Positions 36,043-44,805 of a DNA stretch of 64,000 nt are shown here, in pieces. Every line of letters begins with the position of its first letter. Position 1 is the stretch's first letter. Made by a program: the position numbers and the translations under genes. The DNA lies in assembly GCA_011525745.1 (NCBI GenBank), contig WYBU01000146.1, positions 1 through 64,000 on the forward strand, read 5' to 3'. The notes beneath the pieces are model-generated. The model saw only the letters and a list, made by a program, of their open reading frames with translations, was not told where the DNA came from and searched no databases. This DNA comes from Planctomycetaceae bacterium. GTDB taxonomy: Bacteria > Planctomycetota > Phycisphaerae > UBA1845 > UTPLA1.

Positions 36043-36671
36043 TGCATGGCCAGATATCCAATCGCAGCCTATTCACGATCGGGCACTCCGACCACGACAT
36101 GTCGGAGTTTCTGTCGCTGCTTTCGCGCCACGGCATCAGCGCGATTGCCGACGTGCGATCCCATCCGTACAGCCGCTTTCATCCGCAGTTCAATCGGGAA
36201 ACGCTTTCGGAGTCGCTTCGACTGTCGCGGATCGAGTACGTTTTCCTCGGACGACAGCTTGGAGCGCGGCGCACCGAGCCGGAAAGCTACAGCATGGGGA
36301 AAGCCCGATACGATCTGATCGGTCGACTGCCGGCGTTCCGGGAGGGACTTGAGCGAATTCGACGCGGAATCGCCGAGAATCGAATCGCGCTGCTTTGCGC
36401 CGAGAAGGACCCGATCACGTGCCACCGCATGGTGCTCGTGTGCCGACACTTGCGCGCCGATGCGATCGACATCCGGCACATACTCGAGCGCGGCGAGATT
36501 GAAACGAGCGAACAGGCCGAGTCGCGCCTGCTGCGCGCATGCGGGCTTCCCGAGGAGCACTTGTTCCGCACGCACGCGGAATTGCTCGAAGAGGCTTACG
36601 ACCTTCAGTCTGAGCGAATCGCCTACACCGAAGCCGAGCCTGTTCCCGACGAACACGGAGTCACGGCGTGA
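36042..36671 (+). CDS. DUF488-family protein 1
   Basis: A 209-residue DUF488 protein. The N-terminal TIGHSDHDMSEFLSLLSRHG and ADVRSHPYSRFHPQF fit the family's conserved N-terminal strand and the DVR motif. The C-terminal LLCAEKDPITCHR holds the Cys/His pair that the family conserves. The ATG overlaps the stop of the dual-OB gene by one base (TGATG). The reaction of DUF488 proteins is not settled; conserved Cys and Arg suggest an enzyme acting on nucleotides or RNA. The next gene overlaps by 4 nt. Confidence 0.82.
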   Translation: MHGQISNRSLFTIGHSDHDMSEFLSLLSRHGISAIADVRSHPYSRFHPQFNRETLSESLRLSRIEYVFLGRQLGARRTEPESYSMGKARYDLIGRLPAFREGLERIRRGIAENRIALLCAEKDPITCHRMVLVCRHLRADAIDIRHILERGEIETSEQAESRLLRACGLPEEHLFRTHAELLEEAYDLQSERIAYTEAEPVPDEHGVTA

Positions 36672-37111
36672 CCGTCGAGCTTTTCACGATCGGCTTCACG
36701 GAGACGTCGGCGGAGCATTTTTTCGGCCTGTTGCGGCAGGCCGGCGTGCGGCGAATCATCGATATCCGCCTCAACAATACGTCTCAACTCGCCGGTTTTT
36801 CGAAACGGGACGATCTGCGATATTTTCTGCGCGAACTGGCCGGCATTGATTACGTTCACGTTCCCGAGATGGCGCCGACGCCGGAAATCTTCGAGGCCTA
36901 CAAGAAGCACAAGGGCGCCTGGCCGGACTTCGAGAAACAGTTCAAGGCGCTCATCGCGCGGCGGCGCGTCGAGAACGTCCTCACGCGCGAAACGGCCCAT
37001 CGCGGCTGCTTGCTTTGCAGCGAGAAGGCGCCGGAGCACTGCCACCGCAGGCTGATCGCCGAGCACCTGAAAAGGCACTGGGGCGACGTCACCACGCGGC
37101 ACCTTGTGTAG
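36668..37111 (+). CDS. DUF488-family protein 2
   Basis: A 147-residue paralogue of the previous gene. TIGFTETSAEHFFGLLRQAG, IIDIRLNNTSQ and LLCSEKAPEHCHRR match the same family pattern, with a shorter C-terminus. The GTG overlaps the upstream stop (GTGA). Two DUF488 copies, long and short, beside a dual-OB protein suggest a fixed three-gene module. No regulatory or transmembrane gene is attached. No terminator is seen after it. Confidence 0.82.
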   Translation: MTVELFTIGFTETSAEHFFGLLRQAGVRRIIDIRLNNTSQLAGFSKRDDLRYFLRELAGIDYVHVPEMAPTPEIFEAYKKHKGAWPDFEKQFKALIARRRVENVLTRETAHRGCLLCSEKAPEHCHRRLIAEHLKRHWGDVTTRHLV

Positions 37112-37409
37112 GCGGAACGGCGATGCGCGTCGACGGGACCCAGGCACATTCAACATACCTGGAATTCGTGGCTTGCGTGCAACAAGACTCCGGGCATGAC
37201 AAAGCCCGCGTTGAGCGCACTCTTGCAAACATCGTGGTCTTTTTCGCACGGGCTTGACCGTGCAACGCCATGCGAATTCGTCCAGTCTGTTCTGACGCGA
37301 AGCCGCAGGACGTCGCCGCCGCGACGAGTTTTTCCGATACGAGCTTTTCGTTACAATCAACGCCCCGCGGCGCAGAAGCGCGCCGCGCGCAGCGCAAGGA
37401 AACCGCACG
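37112..37409. other. gap with P1-like element and sucD promoter
   Basis: A P1-like copy with inverted ends (CATGACAAAGCCCGCG..CGCACGGGCTTGACCGTG) is at 37190-37266. A -10-like TACAAT is at 37352-37357, with no good -35, about 53 bp before the sucD start. No gene. Confidence 0.55.
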
Positions 37410-38315
37410 ATGAGCATCCTCGTGGACAAGAACACGCGCGTCATCTGCCAGGGAATCACCGGCAAGGCGGGCGCATTTCACACGGCACAGTGCATTCAGT
37501 ACGGCGCGCATTTCGTCGGCGGCGTGGCGCCCGGCAAGGGGGGCGGCCGCAGCGAGCATGGCCTGCCCGTCTTCAACTCATGCCACGAGGCCGTCCGCGC
37601 GACCGGCGCCGACGCCACGATGATCTTCGTGCCCGCGCCCGGCGCGGCGGATGCGGCGATGGAGGCGGCGGACGCGGGCATCCGTCTCGTGGTGTTGATC
37701 ACCGAGGGCATCCCGACACTGGACATGGTCAAGGCCCGCAAGTTCCTCGACGATCGCGGCACGAAGCTGATCGGCCCGAACTGCCCCGGCATCATCACGC
37801 CGGGACAGTGCAAGATCGGGATCATGCCGGGCTACATCCACCTGCCGGCGGGCGATGCGAAGGCGAAAGGCAAAGCGGTCGGCCTGATTTCCCGCAGCGG
37901 CACGTTGACGTACGAGGCGGTGTGGCAGTGCAGTACGCGCGGGATCGCGCAGACGACGTGCGCCGGCATCGGCGGTGATCCGGTGAAGGGGCTGAACTTC
38001 ATCGAGCTGCTGGAGATGTTCCAGAACGATGCGGCGACCGACGGCATCATCATGATCGGCGAGATCGGCGGCACGGACGAAGAGGCGGCGGCGGCGTACG
38101 TCAAGCAACACGTCCGCAAGCCGGTCGCGGCGTTCATCGCCGGTCAGACCGCGCCGCCCGGCAAGCGCATGGGTCACGCCGGCGCGATCATCAGCGGCGG
38201 AGAAGGGACGGCGGCGAGCAAGATTGAAGCGCTGAAGAGCGCCGGCATTCACGTTGCCAGTTCGCCCGCCGACATGGGGGCGACGATGGCCAAAGCGCTG
38301 GGGATGGGGGCGTAG
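37410..38315 (+). CDS. sucD: succinyl-CoA ligase subunit alpha
   Basis: SucD with SucC makes ATP or GTP from succinyl-CoA in the TCA cycle. The 301-residue protein has the nucleotide-binding start [38 protein letters not shown] and the active-site His in [18 protein letters not shown] (phospho-histidine). The SD AAGGAA is well placed. sucC, usually directly upstream, is absent here; the gene stands alone and starts after a gap. All motifs are intact. Confidence 0.95.
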   Translation: MSILVDKNTRVICQGITGKAGAFHTAQCIQYGAHFVGGVAPGKGGGRSEHGLPVFNSCHEAVRATGADATMIFVPAPGAADAAMEAADAGIRLVVLITEGIPTLDMVKARKFLDDRGTKLIGPNCPGIITPGQCKIGIMPGYIHLPAGDAKAKGKAVGLISRSGTLTYEAVWQCSTRGIAQTTCAGIGGDPVKGLNFIELLEMFQNDAATDGIIMIGEIGGTDEEAAAAYVKQHVRKPVAAFIAGQTAPPGKRMGHAGAIISGGEGTAASKIEALKSAGIHVASSPADMGATMAKALGMGA

Positions 38316-38613
38316 AAAGTCGAAGCGTCGAAACGTCGAAACGAGGGAACGCCAAAGGGGTGCGTTTAACGACATTCATCCGGGAGGTGGGAACGGGGGG
38401 GTAACGTTAAAACCGGGCGTCAGAGGGGAAATCGAGACGGCGGTGGGGGCGATGTGCGGCTCGGCGGGTTGGAAATCGGCGGTTGGGGCACTAACGTTTG
38501 GATGTGGCGGGGGTCTGCATAGTCGGATTCGGGCCGGGCGGGCGAGCCTTGCGGCCCGAGAACGACTCAACGGGACCGGCCGCGACAAGCGGTTGTGACA
38601 AGGAGAGATACTT
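38316..38613. other. intergenic stutter DNA
   Basis: 298 bp without a gene. It begins with GTCGAAGCGTCGAAACGTCG-type repeats and continues with a GC-rich stretch. The AAGGAGA SD of the next gene ends it. Confidence 0.55.
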
Positions 38614-38988
38614 ATGTCACGGATCGTGATTGCAGGAATGTGTGCCGTCGCGACAGTGCTGGTGGTCGGCGTCGGGGCGGATGACGCAAAGGCCCAGTAC
38701 TACAGCTCGCGGGTGACGTACTACTCCGGCTCGCACTGTTCGCCATCGCCGGTCGTGTATGCCCCGCCGCCGGTGGTCTACGCACCGCCGCCGGTTGTGT
38801 ACGCGCCGCCGGTTGTGTACGCGCCGCCCCGGCCTGTTTATTACGCACCGGTGTATCGGCCAACCTACGTCTATCCTCGGTCGAGCTTCGGATTCTCGTT
38901 CTCGTACAGCCGGGGGCGGTCGTACGACCACGGCTATCACCACCATGGTCACCGCTCCTTCGGTCGCCACCACTGGCGCCATCACTAA
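38614..38988 (+). CDS. secreted Pro/Tyr repeat protein with His-rich tail
   Basis: A 124-residue exported protein. The signal peptide is MSRIVIAGMCAVATVLVVGV with cleavage near AKA-QYY. The middle has four copies of YAPP(P)VV, an elastin- or cell-wall-like low-complexity repeat. The end is rich in Tyr, Arg and Ser, then His (HHHGHRSFGRHHWRHH), a possible metal-binding end. Similar short YAPP proteins occur in many planctomycetes; no function is known. The SD AAGGAGA is excellent and a terminator follows. Confidence 0.75.
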   Translation: MSRIVIAGMCAVATVLVVGVGADDAKAQYYSSRVTYYSGSHCSPSPVVYAPPPVVYAPPPVVYAPPVVYAPPRPVYYAPVYRPTYVYPRSSFGFSFSYSRGRSYDHGYHHHGHRSFGRHHWRHH

Positions 38989-39098
38989 GCGACCGTCGCC
39001 GTTACGCAAACACCTGATCGCGGGTGGGCCGACGGCCGGCTGGGACTTGCGGAGGTCCGGTTGACGGCGCCCGCGATCATCGGGAATCATCAACGAGC

Positions 39099-39129
39099 GG
39101 CCGGCGCGCAGGAGCGCGCCGGTCGTTTT
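39099..39129 (+). terminator. rho-independent terminator after the secreted repeat protein
   Basis: An 11-bp stem GGCCGGCGCGC/GCGCGCCGGTC (one G-U pair) with loop AGGA, followed by GTTTTGCTTT. It is the clearest intrinsic terminator in the window, placed about 110 bp after the stop. Confidence 0.8.
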
Positions 39130-39132
39130 GCT

Positions 39133-39330
39133 TTATCGGCGGCGTGGGGCAATGTTAAAGAAAGCCTCGTCCTTGGTCATGATGACGTGGTCCGGCCGGC
39201 ACGCCGCCTGGATGTCCATGTCCGTTGCATGCCGTAGTCCAAGAGTGTCAAGGCCCTGCGCGTCGACGCCGAACTGGTGATTCAACCAATGGGCCGGCGC
39301 CGGTGGCAGTTGGGCGTCGATCCAAATCGT
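39133..39330 (-). pseudogene. remnant of DUF5615 PIN-like toxin gene
   Basis: The frame reads IWIDAQLPPAPAHWLNHQFG, continues with LDTLGLRHATDMDIQAA and ends HVIMTKDEAFFNIAPRRR. This is the N-terminal two thirds of a DUF5615 PIN-like protein (D of WIDAQLPP, then T-K-D-E). A normal member starts with Met just before this and runs on for about 40 more residues. Here a REP hairpin (CCACCAGCTAAAGCTGGTGG at 39331-39350) sits exactly at the 5' end, so the start codon is gone, and the 3' end is cut too. The longer frame to 39612 is repeat translation. It is probably inactive. Confidence 0.7.
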
Positions 39331-39925
39331 CCCACCAGCTAAAGCTGGTGGCAAACACGGGTCGGCTGAAGCCGATCCATCAGATGCTGAGCCTGTGACT
39401 CTTGCGGTCGGAACGGGCTTGTGAACGCTGAACCCAACCGCGACTGTGAGGGAGCGGCGGGTTGTTCTGGCATGGAGCAACATGTCCGACGGCAACGGCT
39501 CTCCTCGAATCGTGTTTCTCATACACGTTCTGAGTGTGCGGCTTACCCCCTGGCCGGTCTTCAGCCGGCCGGTGTTTGCCACCGGTTTCAACCGGTGGTG
39601 CTCGGGCTGCATGGATCAGTTCGTTTTCCCTTCTCCCTCCAGCCGGCTTCAGCCGGTCTTGCTGCCGGAGCCGGTGAGACTCGATGCCTGCGATTCTCCG
39701 GAGGACCGCGAGCCAAGCCCGGCTGAAGCCGGCTGAAGGTAAGGAAAAGGTAGTCGATGTATTGTGGCCAGCGTCCCACCAGCTAAAGCTGGTGGCAAAC
39801 ACGGGTCGGCTGAAGCCGACCTATCAGATGGCGGGTTAGCTGAAGCCGACCCATCAAAGGACAGGTTGGCTGAAGGCGATCCATCAGATGCTGAGCCTGT
39901 GACTCTTGCGGTCGGAACGGGCTTG
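39331..39925. repeat. second REP cluster
   Basis: The hairpin CCACCAGCT-AA-AGCTGGTGG occurs twice (39331 and 39777). Several copies of CCGGCTTCAGCCGG, GGTTGAAACCGGTGGC-type and GGCTGAAGCCGAC hairpins also occur. The block 39331-39465 is repeated at 39776-39960 (including TGAGCCTGTGACTCTTGCGG). This hairpin vocabulary matches the RAYT cluster at 9.9-11.4 kb, but no transposase is here, so the copies were mobilised in trans. The rest of the gap to 40123 has no gene. Confidence 0.85.
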
Positions 39926-40123
39926 TGAACGCTGAACCGAACCGCGACCGTGAACGCGACCAAGGCGGGAGCGTGAAGGGAGCGGCGCAACGATCGACTG
40001 CAACTGTTCGCCTCCAGCCGCGCTGCTCAAATTGGTTCTTTGCATGTGGTGCGTCCGGTTTCAGCGCTCGACATCCAGCGGGGGAGAGACCGGAATCGAA
40101 TAAACCGCGTGACGCGTGAAGCG

Positions 40124-41230
40124 CTATTCCGTCAACCACGACAGCGTCATTTCGGCGTGGGCGATGGCCGGGCCATCGTCGCTATAAACGAGGTGTATTC
40201 GGCCATCGGGGCTTTCGGTGAGCGACGGATAGGCGTAGCGGCCGTCGCCGTCGGCGACGATCGTCGGGCGCGACCAGCTTTCGCCCTCGTCCCACGACAC
40301 ACGCAGCACGAGGGGCGCGCGCTGCGTGGGGCTGTCGTTGTAGGCGACGATCCACGCGCCGCTTGAATGGCGCAGCAGGTCCAGGGCGCTGTCGGGATTC
40401 AGCAGATCGTGCCGCGGTCGCAGCGCCCAGCTTACGCCGCCATCACGCGACTCGGCCTGCCAGGTGAACGAGTCGGCGCCGGAGCGGCGGGTCAGCGCCC
40501 AGAGCGTCCCATCGAATCGTTCTACAAGCGCCGCCTGCAAATTGGGCGGCCAGGTCAGCAGCAGATCGCCGTTGCGCCAGGTCTCGGCGTCGTCGTCGCT
40601 GATCCAGAATTGCGTGGCGTAGAGCGCCTGCACGTAGGCGGGCAGCACCCAGCGGCCGCCGCGCAGCACGATGGGCTTGTTGCGGATCATGGTGCAGGGC
40701 GCGGGGATGACCGGGCGGCCGGACGACCAGGAGCGGCCGCCGTCGTCGCTGCGGCGCATGATCACGCGGCCTTCGCAGAAGGTTGTGCCGAATATCTCGA
40801 CGTAGAACAGCCGCACGACTCCGCGGGCGTCGATATGCAGCACGCAGTTGGCATCGGACCGCCCGGGTTGATCGGCGACGATACGCACTTCCCCCCACGT
40901 TCCGTCCGGCGTTCGGCGGGCGAGGTAGATGGCGGTGTCGGCCGCCAGTTCGCGCGTACCGGCGCCCCAGGCGGCCAGCAGCGTGCCGTCGGGCAGTGCG
41001 GCGATCGAAGCGGTGTGGTTGTAGGGTTGTCGCAGATCGGCGGGCACGTCGATGTGGCGGAGGACGAACGTCGGCGGATCGGTCGCGGCGGCGACTGTCA
41101 GAGGCGCAGGATCGGCGCCGAGGGGAATCGGCAGCAACGGCGCGGCCGTTCGCACGCATGCGGGCGCGGCGCCGAGGAGCATCGCCGCCGCGAGACTGTG
41201 CCACGTGTGCCGCGGGCTGTGACGGGCCAC
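40124..41230 (-). CDS. secreted sialidase-like (BNR/Asp-box) lipoprotein
   Basis: A 368-residue protein with an N-terminal lipobox-like signal (LAAAMLLGAAPAC). The beta-propeller has four Asp boxes, SxDxGxxW-type: SDDGGRSW, SDDDAETW, SRDGGVSW, SWDEGESW. Exo-alpha-sialidase-type proteins release terminal sialic acids or other sugars; the catalytic Arg triad cannot be fully placed here, so specificity is unknown. Many planctomycetes carry tens of related proteins. The gene is upstream of apt with 17 bp between them, but co-function is unlikely. Confidence 0.8.
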   Translation of the reverse strand: MARHSPRHTWHSLAAAMLLGAAPACVRTAAPLLPIPLGADPAPLTVAAATDPPTFVLRHIDVPADLRQPYNHTASIAALPDGTLLAAWGAGTRELAADTAIYLARRTPDGTWGEVRIVADQPGRSDANCVLHIDARGVVRLFYVEIFGTTFCEGRVIMRRSDDGGRSWSSGRPVIPAPCTMIRNKPIVLRGGRWVLPAYVQALYATQFWISDDDAETWRNGDLLLTWPPNLQAALVERFDGTLWALTRRSGADSFTWQAESRDGGVSWALRPRHDLLNPDSALDLLRHSSGAWIVAYNDSPTQRAPLVLRVSWDEGESWSRPTIVADGDGRYAYPSLTESPDGRIHLVYSDDGPAIAHAEMTLSWLTE

Positions 41231-41247
41231 GGTTTCGACTCCGCGGG

Positions 41248-41799
41248 TCAGTCGAACTGTAGCACGGCGTGGACGGGATGGGGGGCGAGTTTTTCGCGGC
41301 CTTTGAGGAACGCCAGTTCGATGAGGAACGCCAGGCCGACGATTTCCCCGCCGCTCGGCAGGACCAGATCGAGGCAGGCTTTCATCGTTCCGCCGGTGGC
41401 GAGCAGGTCGTCAACGAGCAAAACGCGGCTGCCTTTGGGGACGGCGTCGTGGTGGATTTCGAGGGAGTCGAGGCCGTATTCGAGATCGTAATCGACTCGC
41501 CGGGTCTTGCGCGGGAGCTTGCCCTTCTTGCGGATCGGCACGAAGCCGGCGGAGAGGTTCCGCGCGACGGTCATGGCGAAGATGAACCCGCGTGATTCGG
41601 CGCCGATGACCAGGTCGATGTGCGTATTCCTGAACGGCTGGGTGAGGAATTCGACGGCCATGGACAGGGCGGCCGGATCGGCGAGCAGGGGTGTGATGTC
41701 CTTGAAGACGATGCCGGGCTTGGGGAAGTCGGGGACGTCGCGGATGTAGCGCACCAGGTCGGCGACGCCGGAGAATTCGCACAGGGAGCGGTTTTGCAT
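41248..41799 (-). CDS. apt: adenine phosphoribosyltransferase
   Basis: A 183-residue purine salvage enzyme that makes AMP from adenine and PRPP. The family start IRDVPDFPKPGIVFKDITPLL and the PRPP loop VLLVDDLLATGGTMKA are both complete. The ATG at 41799 has a weak SD (GGACCC), and a TACAAT -10 (minus, 41856-41851) gives a leader of about 45 nt. Longer frames run into stutter DNA. Confidence 0.95.
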   Translation of the reverse strand: MQNRSLCEFSGVADLVRYIRDVPDFPKPGIVFKDITPLLADPAALSMAVEFLTQPFRNTHIDLVIGAESRGFIFAMTVARNLSAGFVPIRKKGKLPRKTRRVDYDLEYGLDSLEIHHDAVPKGSRVLLVDDLLATGGTMKACLDLVLPSGGEIVGLAFLIELAFLKGREKLAPHPVHAVLQFD

Positions 41800-42213
41800 G
41801 GAGCGGGTCCTCGCGGCGCGGACTCGGCGGCAGCTCCGGCCTGAACAGTCATTGTAACGGGTGGGAAAATCGAAAGTCGAAAGTCGAAAGAAAACGTCAA
41901 AAAGCCGAAAAGTCGAAACAAGGGCGAGCGAACAGGGAACAGGGAACAGCAGAGCGCGACGGGGCGACGAAGGGGCAGTGAGTCGGAATAGGAAAGCTCG
42001 CGAGGAGGCGCGCGAGCGCGGAGGGCTGGAATCGCGCCTGCACGGGATTGACGGCTTTCGCTGAAAGCTGAATGCCGACGGTTGAACCCCATGCTGACAA
42101 CTGAAGACGGACACCCGGCAACTGTTGCCGGCTGACGGTTGATGGCTTCGACCGCTATTCGGCGCGCGGAGGGGGCGCGCGGGGCGGGGTTCGGCGCATC
42201 GCGTCATGGCGTC
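41800..42213. other. gap with apt promoter and stutter DNA
   Basis: The -10-like TACAAT of apt is at 41851-41856 (minus). From 41865 to 42140 runs stutter DNA: GTCGAAAGTCGAAAG, GGGAACAGGGAACAG, GCGACGGGGCGACGAAGG and GCTGAAAGCTGAATGCCGAC types in turn. No gene is seen. Confidence 0.6.
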
Positions 42214-42552
42214 TCAGCGGGACTTTTCGAGGTTGTCGAGCGCGGCGGTGAACGTCAGCGTGGTCCCGGCGGATTCCTTGACCTTGACCTTGACGCGGCC
42301 TTTGCGGGCCAGTTCGTCGCGCTCGGACTCGCTGGTGATCCAGGCGATTTCGGCACGAATCTTCGGATCGCCGCGGAAGAACAGTTCCTGCAATCGCCGC
42401 TTGACCGGGCCGGAAGTGCGGCCGCGGTCGTCGTCCCACTGCGACCAGTGGGGCACGGGACCGGGTCGGCGGACGCGGATGGCGGTGCCGCTGGCAATGT
42501 GCTTGACGGCGGTAATGGGGCTGGAACCGGAACCGATCGGCGACAGGCTCAT
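42214..42552 (-). CDS. small conserved-looking protein, unknown
   Basis: A 112-residue protein from an ATG with SD AAGGAG. It begins MSLSPIGSGSSPITAVKHIA and contains PHWSQWDDD, then a helical KRRLQELFFRG. Its C-terminal half is charged (RKGRVKVKVKESAG). No family is recognised; it looks cytoplasmic and monomeric. Gaps on both sides contain stutter DNA. The 317-bp gap after it (42553-42869) has no gene, only GC-rich and GTCGAAA-type sequence. Confidence 0.6.
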   Translation of the reverse strand: MSLSPIGSGSSPITAVKHIASGTAIRVRRPGPVPHWSQWDDDRGRTSGPVKRRLQELFFRGDPKIRAEIAWITSESERDELARKGRVKVKVKESAGTTLTFTAALDNLEKSR

Positions 42553-42869
42553 GATGACGGATTCTCCTTGCGCGGGCGGCGCCCGGGCCGCGCCCGCCTG
42601 TACCAACACCTGTTTGTGCAGCGGGGGGCTACGACGGCGCTCCCGTTTGCGGCTGGCTGCCGCACGTCGTCGAAGTGGTGCGTTGAGCGAGCACCCCACT
42701 CACCCGGAGGCGGCCGCCCCGGCGGGCGGCGTGGCGTGGCCTCCAGTCTTTAGTTTATAAGCGGCGGGATGGGGTTACAAGGGGAGCGTCGAAAGTCGAA
42801 GTGGAACGCCGAAACGTCGAAGCGCCAGGAACTTGAGACGGCGGGGTACGATGGAGGGGGGAGACGGAG

Positions 42870-43955
42870 ATGGATCGGGTTCGCGATGGCGCCGGTGCGG
42901 GGACGCCGCCGGATCGGGGGGCGCGGGGGTGGTTGTCCATGTTTCCGCGGGGGCGGCGAATGTGGCGTCGTGTCGCGATCCTGTGGAGTGTATTGCTGTT
43001 TGTGGCGTTGTCGGGGACCGCGTGCGTGGTGTGGATGCCGGGACGATCGTGGAACGGGCCGCTTCGGCCGCTCAGCGACGGGCAACGTGCGGTTTGCGCG
43101 CGGCTGGAGGGCCACGTGCACGTGCTGGCGGGGGACATCGGCGAGCGCAACACCGCCACGCACGCGGCGCTGCTGCGGACGGCCGACTACATCGAGCGGA
43201 CGTTCGGCGAGGCGGGGTACTCGGTCGCGCGGCAGGAGTTTCGGGCCGAGGGTCGGCCGGTGTGCAATCTGGAGGTCGAGCTTCGCGGAACGAGCCGGGC
43301 GGAAGAGATTGTCGTCGTGGGAGCGCATTACGACACGGTGTATGTCTGTGCGGGCGCGAACGACAACGGCAGCGGCGTGGCGGCGTTGCTGGAGCTGGCG
43401 CGACAGTTCGCTGGCCGGCCGCAACCGCGCAGCGTGCGGTTCGTGGCGTTCGTGAACGAAGAGCCGCCCTACTTTCGTACGGATGAGATGGGCAGTCTGG
43501 TCTATGCGCGGCGCTGCAAGGAGCGGGGCGATCGGATCGTGGGGATGATGTCGCTGGAGACGATCGGGTATTACAGCGACGAGGAGGGCAGCCAGCAGTA
43601 TCCGCCGCCGTTCGGTTGGTTCTATCCCGACCGGGGGCATTTCATCGCGTTTGTGGCCAACACGAGTTCGGGCGGCCTGGTGCGGCGGGCCGTGCGGGCG
43701 TTTCGCGCATCGGCGCAGTTTCCGTCGGAGGGGGTGGCCGCGCCGGGATTCATCACCGGCATCGGCTGGTCGGATCACTGGTCGTTCTGGCAGGCCGGCT
43801 ATCCGGCGTTCATGGTGACGGACACGGCGCCGTTCCGCTATCCGTTCTATCACACGGAGGAGGACACGCCGGACAAGCTCGACTACGAGCGCATGGCGCG
43901 GGTGACGGAGGGGCTGGTCTCGGTGGTGGAGGAGATGGGCGGTGGGCGGCGGTAG
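42870..43955 (+). CDS. M28-family metallopeptidase, membrane-anchored
   Basis: A 361-residue aminopeptidase-like protein. One N-terminal membrane helix (about 33-54) anchors it. The M28 core shows two-zinc ligands in order: VVGAHYDTV (His, Asp), GANDNGSGVAALLELAR (Asp), FVNEEPPYF (Glu-Glu), the Asp of SDEEG-like sequence, and His in YPFYHTEEDTPD. All appear present, so activity is plausible. The family removes N-terminal residues from peptides outside the cytoplasm. SD GGAGACGGAG is good. Confidence 0.87.
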   Translation: MDRVRDGAGAGTPPDRGARGWLSMFPRGRRMWRRVAILWSVLLFVALSGTACVVWMPGRSWNGPLRPLSDGQRAVCARLEGHVHVLAGDIGERNTATHAALLRTADYIERTFGEAGYSVARQEFRAEGRPVCNLEVELRGTSRAEEIVVVGAHYDTVYVCAGANDNGSGVAALLELARQFAGRPQPRSVRFVAFVNEEPPYFRTDEMGSLVYARRCKERGDRIVGMMSLETIGYYSDEEGSQQYPPPFGWFYPDRGHFIAFVANTSSGGLVRRAVRAFRASAQFPSEGVAAPGFITGIGWSDHWSFWQAGYPAFMVTDTAPFRYPFYHTEEDTPDKLDYERMARVTEGLVSVVEEMGGGRR

Positions 43956-44042
43956 AGCAGGAGAGCAGCAGAGCAGGTGAACAGGTGAGCAGTGGAGCGG
44001 GAAAGCAGGAGAGCAGGAGAGCAACTGAGCGGGAGAGGGGTC
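43956..44042. repeat. GAGCAG-type stutter repeat
   Basis: About 86 bp of degenerate repeats (GAGCAGGAGAGCAGCAGAGC and similar) directly between the convergent M28 and aldolase genes. No hairpin and no gene. Confidence 0.75.
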
Positions 44043-44050
44043 CGGATTCA

Positions 44051-44707
44051 TCAAGCCGGCGCTGTAGCTTCGAGCAGTTTTTTTCGCAGCGTCCAAAGTT
44101 CGCGGCGTTTGTCGTCGGGGATCGGGTCGGGCGCGCCCAGGCTTTTGGCCAGCAAAAGGATACGACAATAGGTGTCAAGGATTTCGGCCCACCACCAGGC
44201 GCGTTCGAGCGAGTCGGCCCAGGTCACGACGCCGTGGTTCTTGAGAATGGCGGCGCAGGCTGAGTGTGCATGGGGTTCGATCAACGCGGCGAAGGCAGGA
44301 GTGCCGGGCGTTTCGTAGGGGACGATCGGCACGTCTCCGAGAAACAACTCCGACTCGGCGAGAATGCCCGAGGGAAGCGATGCGCCGGTGACGGCATACG
44401 CCGTGGCGTGCGGGGCGTGGCAATGGACGACGGCGCGCACGTCCGGCCGCGCGCGGTACAGGGCCAGGTGCAGCAGGATTTCGCTGGTCCGCCTGCGGCG
44501 GCCGGAGACCTGCCGGCCGGTCAGATCGACCACGCACAAGTCGCCCGTTTTCATGAATCCCTTGCTGATGAGGGTGGGGGTACACAACACGCGGCTTGAG
44601 GCGAGGCGGGCGGAGAGATTGCCGTCGTTGGCCGCGCAGAAGCCGCGTTGGTACATGCGGGCGCCGATATCGCAGATTTGACGGGCCAGACGGGATCGAG
44701 CGTTCAT
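44051..44707 (-). CDS. class II aldolase/adducin family protein
   Basis: A 218-residue class II aldolase, like L-fuculose-phosphate aldolase. Zinc-binding His are in AVVHCHAPHATAYA (HxH). The catalytic Glu is in the ESELFLGD region, and a further His is in ILKNHGVVTW. It splits a sugar phosphate to dihydroxyacetone phosphate and an aldehyde, or decarboxylates in related members. Start 44707 has a GGAG SD. No sugar operon surrounds it, so substrate is unknown. Confidence 0.87.
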   Translation of the reverse strand: MNARSRLARQICDIGARMYQRGFCAANDGNLSARLASSRVLCTPTLISKGFMKTGDLCVVDLTGRQVSGRRRRTSEILLHLALYRARPDVRAVVHCHAPHATAYAVTGASLPSGILAESELFLGDVPIVPYETPGTPAFAALIEPHAHSACAAILKNHGVVTWADSLERAWWWAEILDTYCRILLLAKSLGAPDPIPDDKRRELWTLRKKLLEATAPA

Positions 44708-44805
44708 TTGTGCTCCGCGTTTGGCTCCAGCCTTTCGGCCGATTCCGCCGATGATCCTCAAAATTGTGCGCCGACGGGCCGCGCGGGTCCGTCAGGGAGG
44801 ACGTC

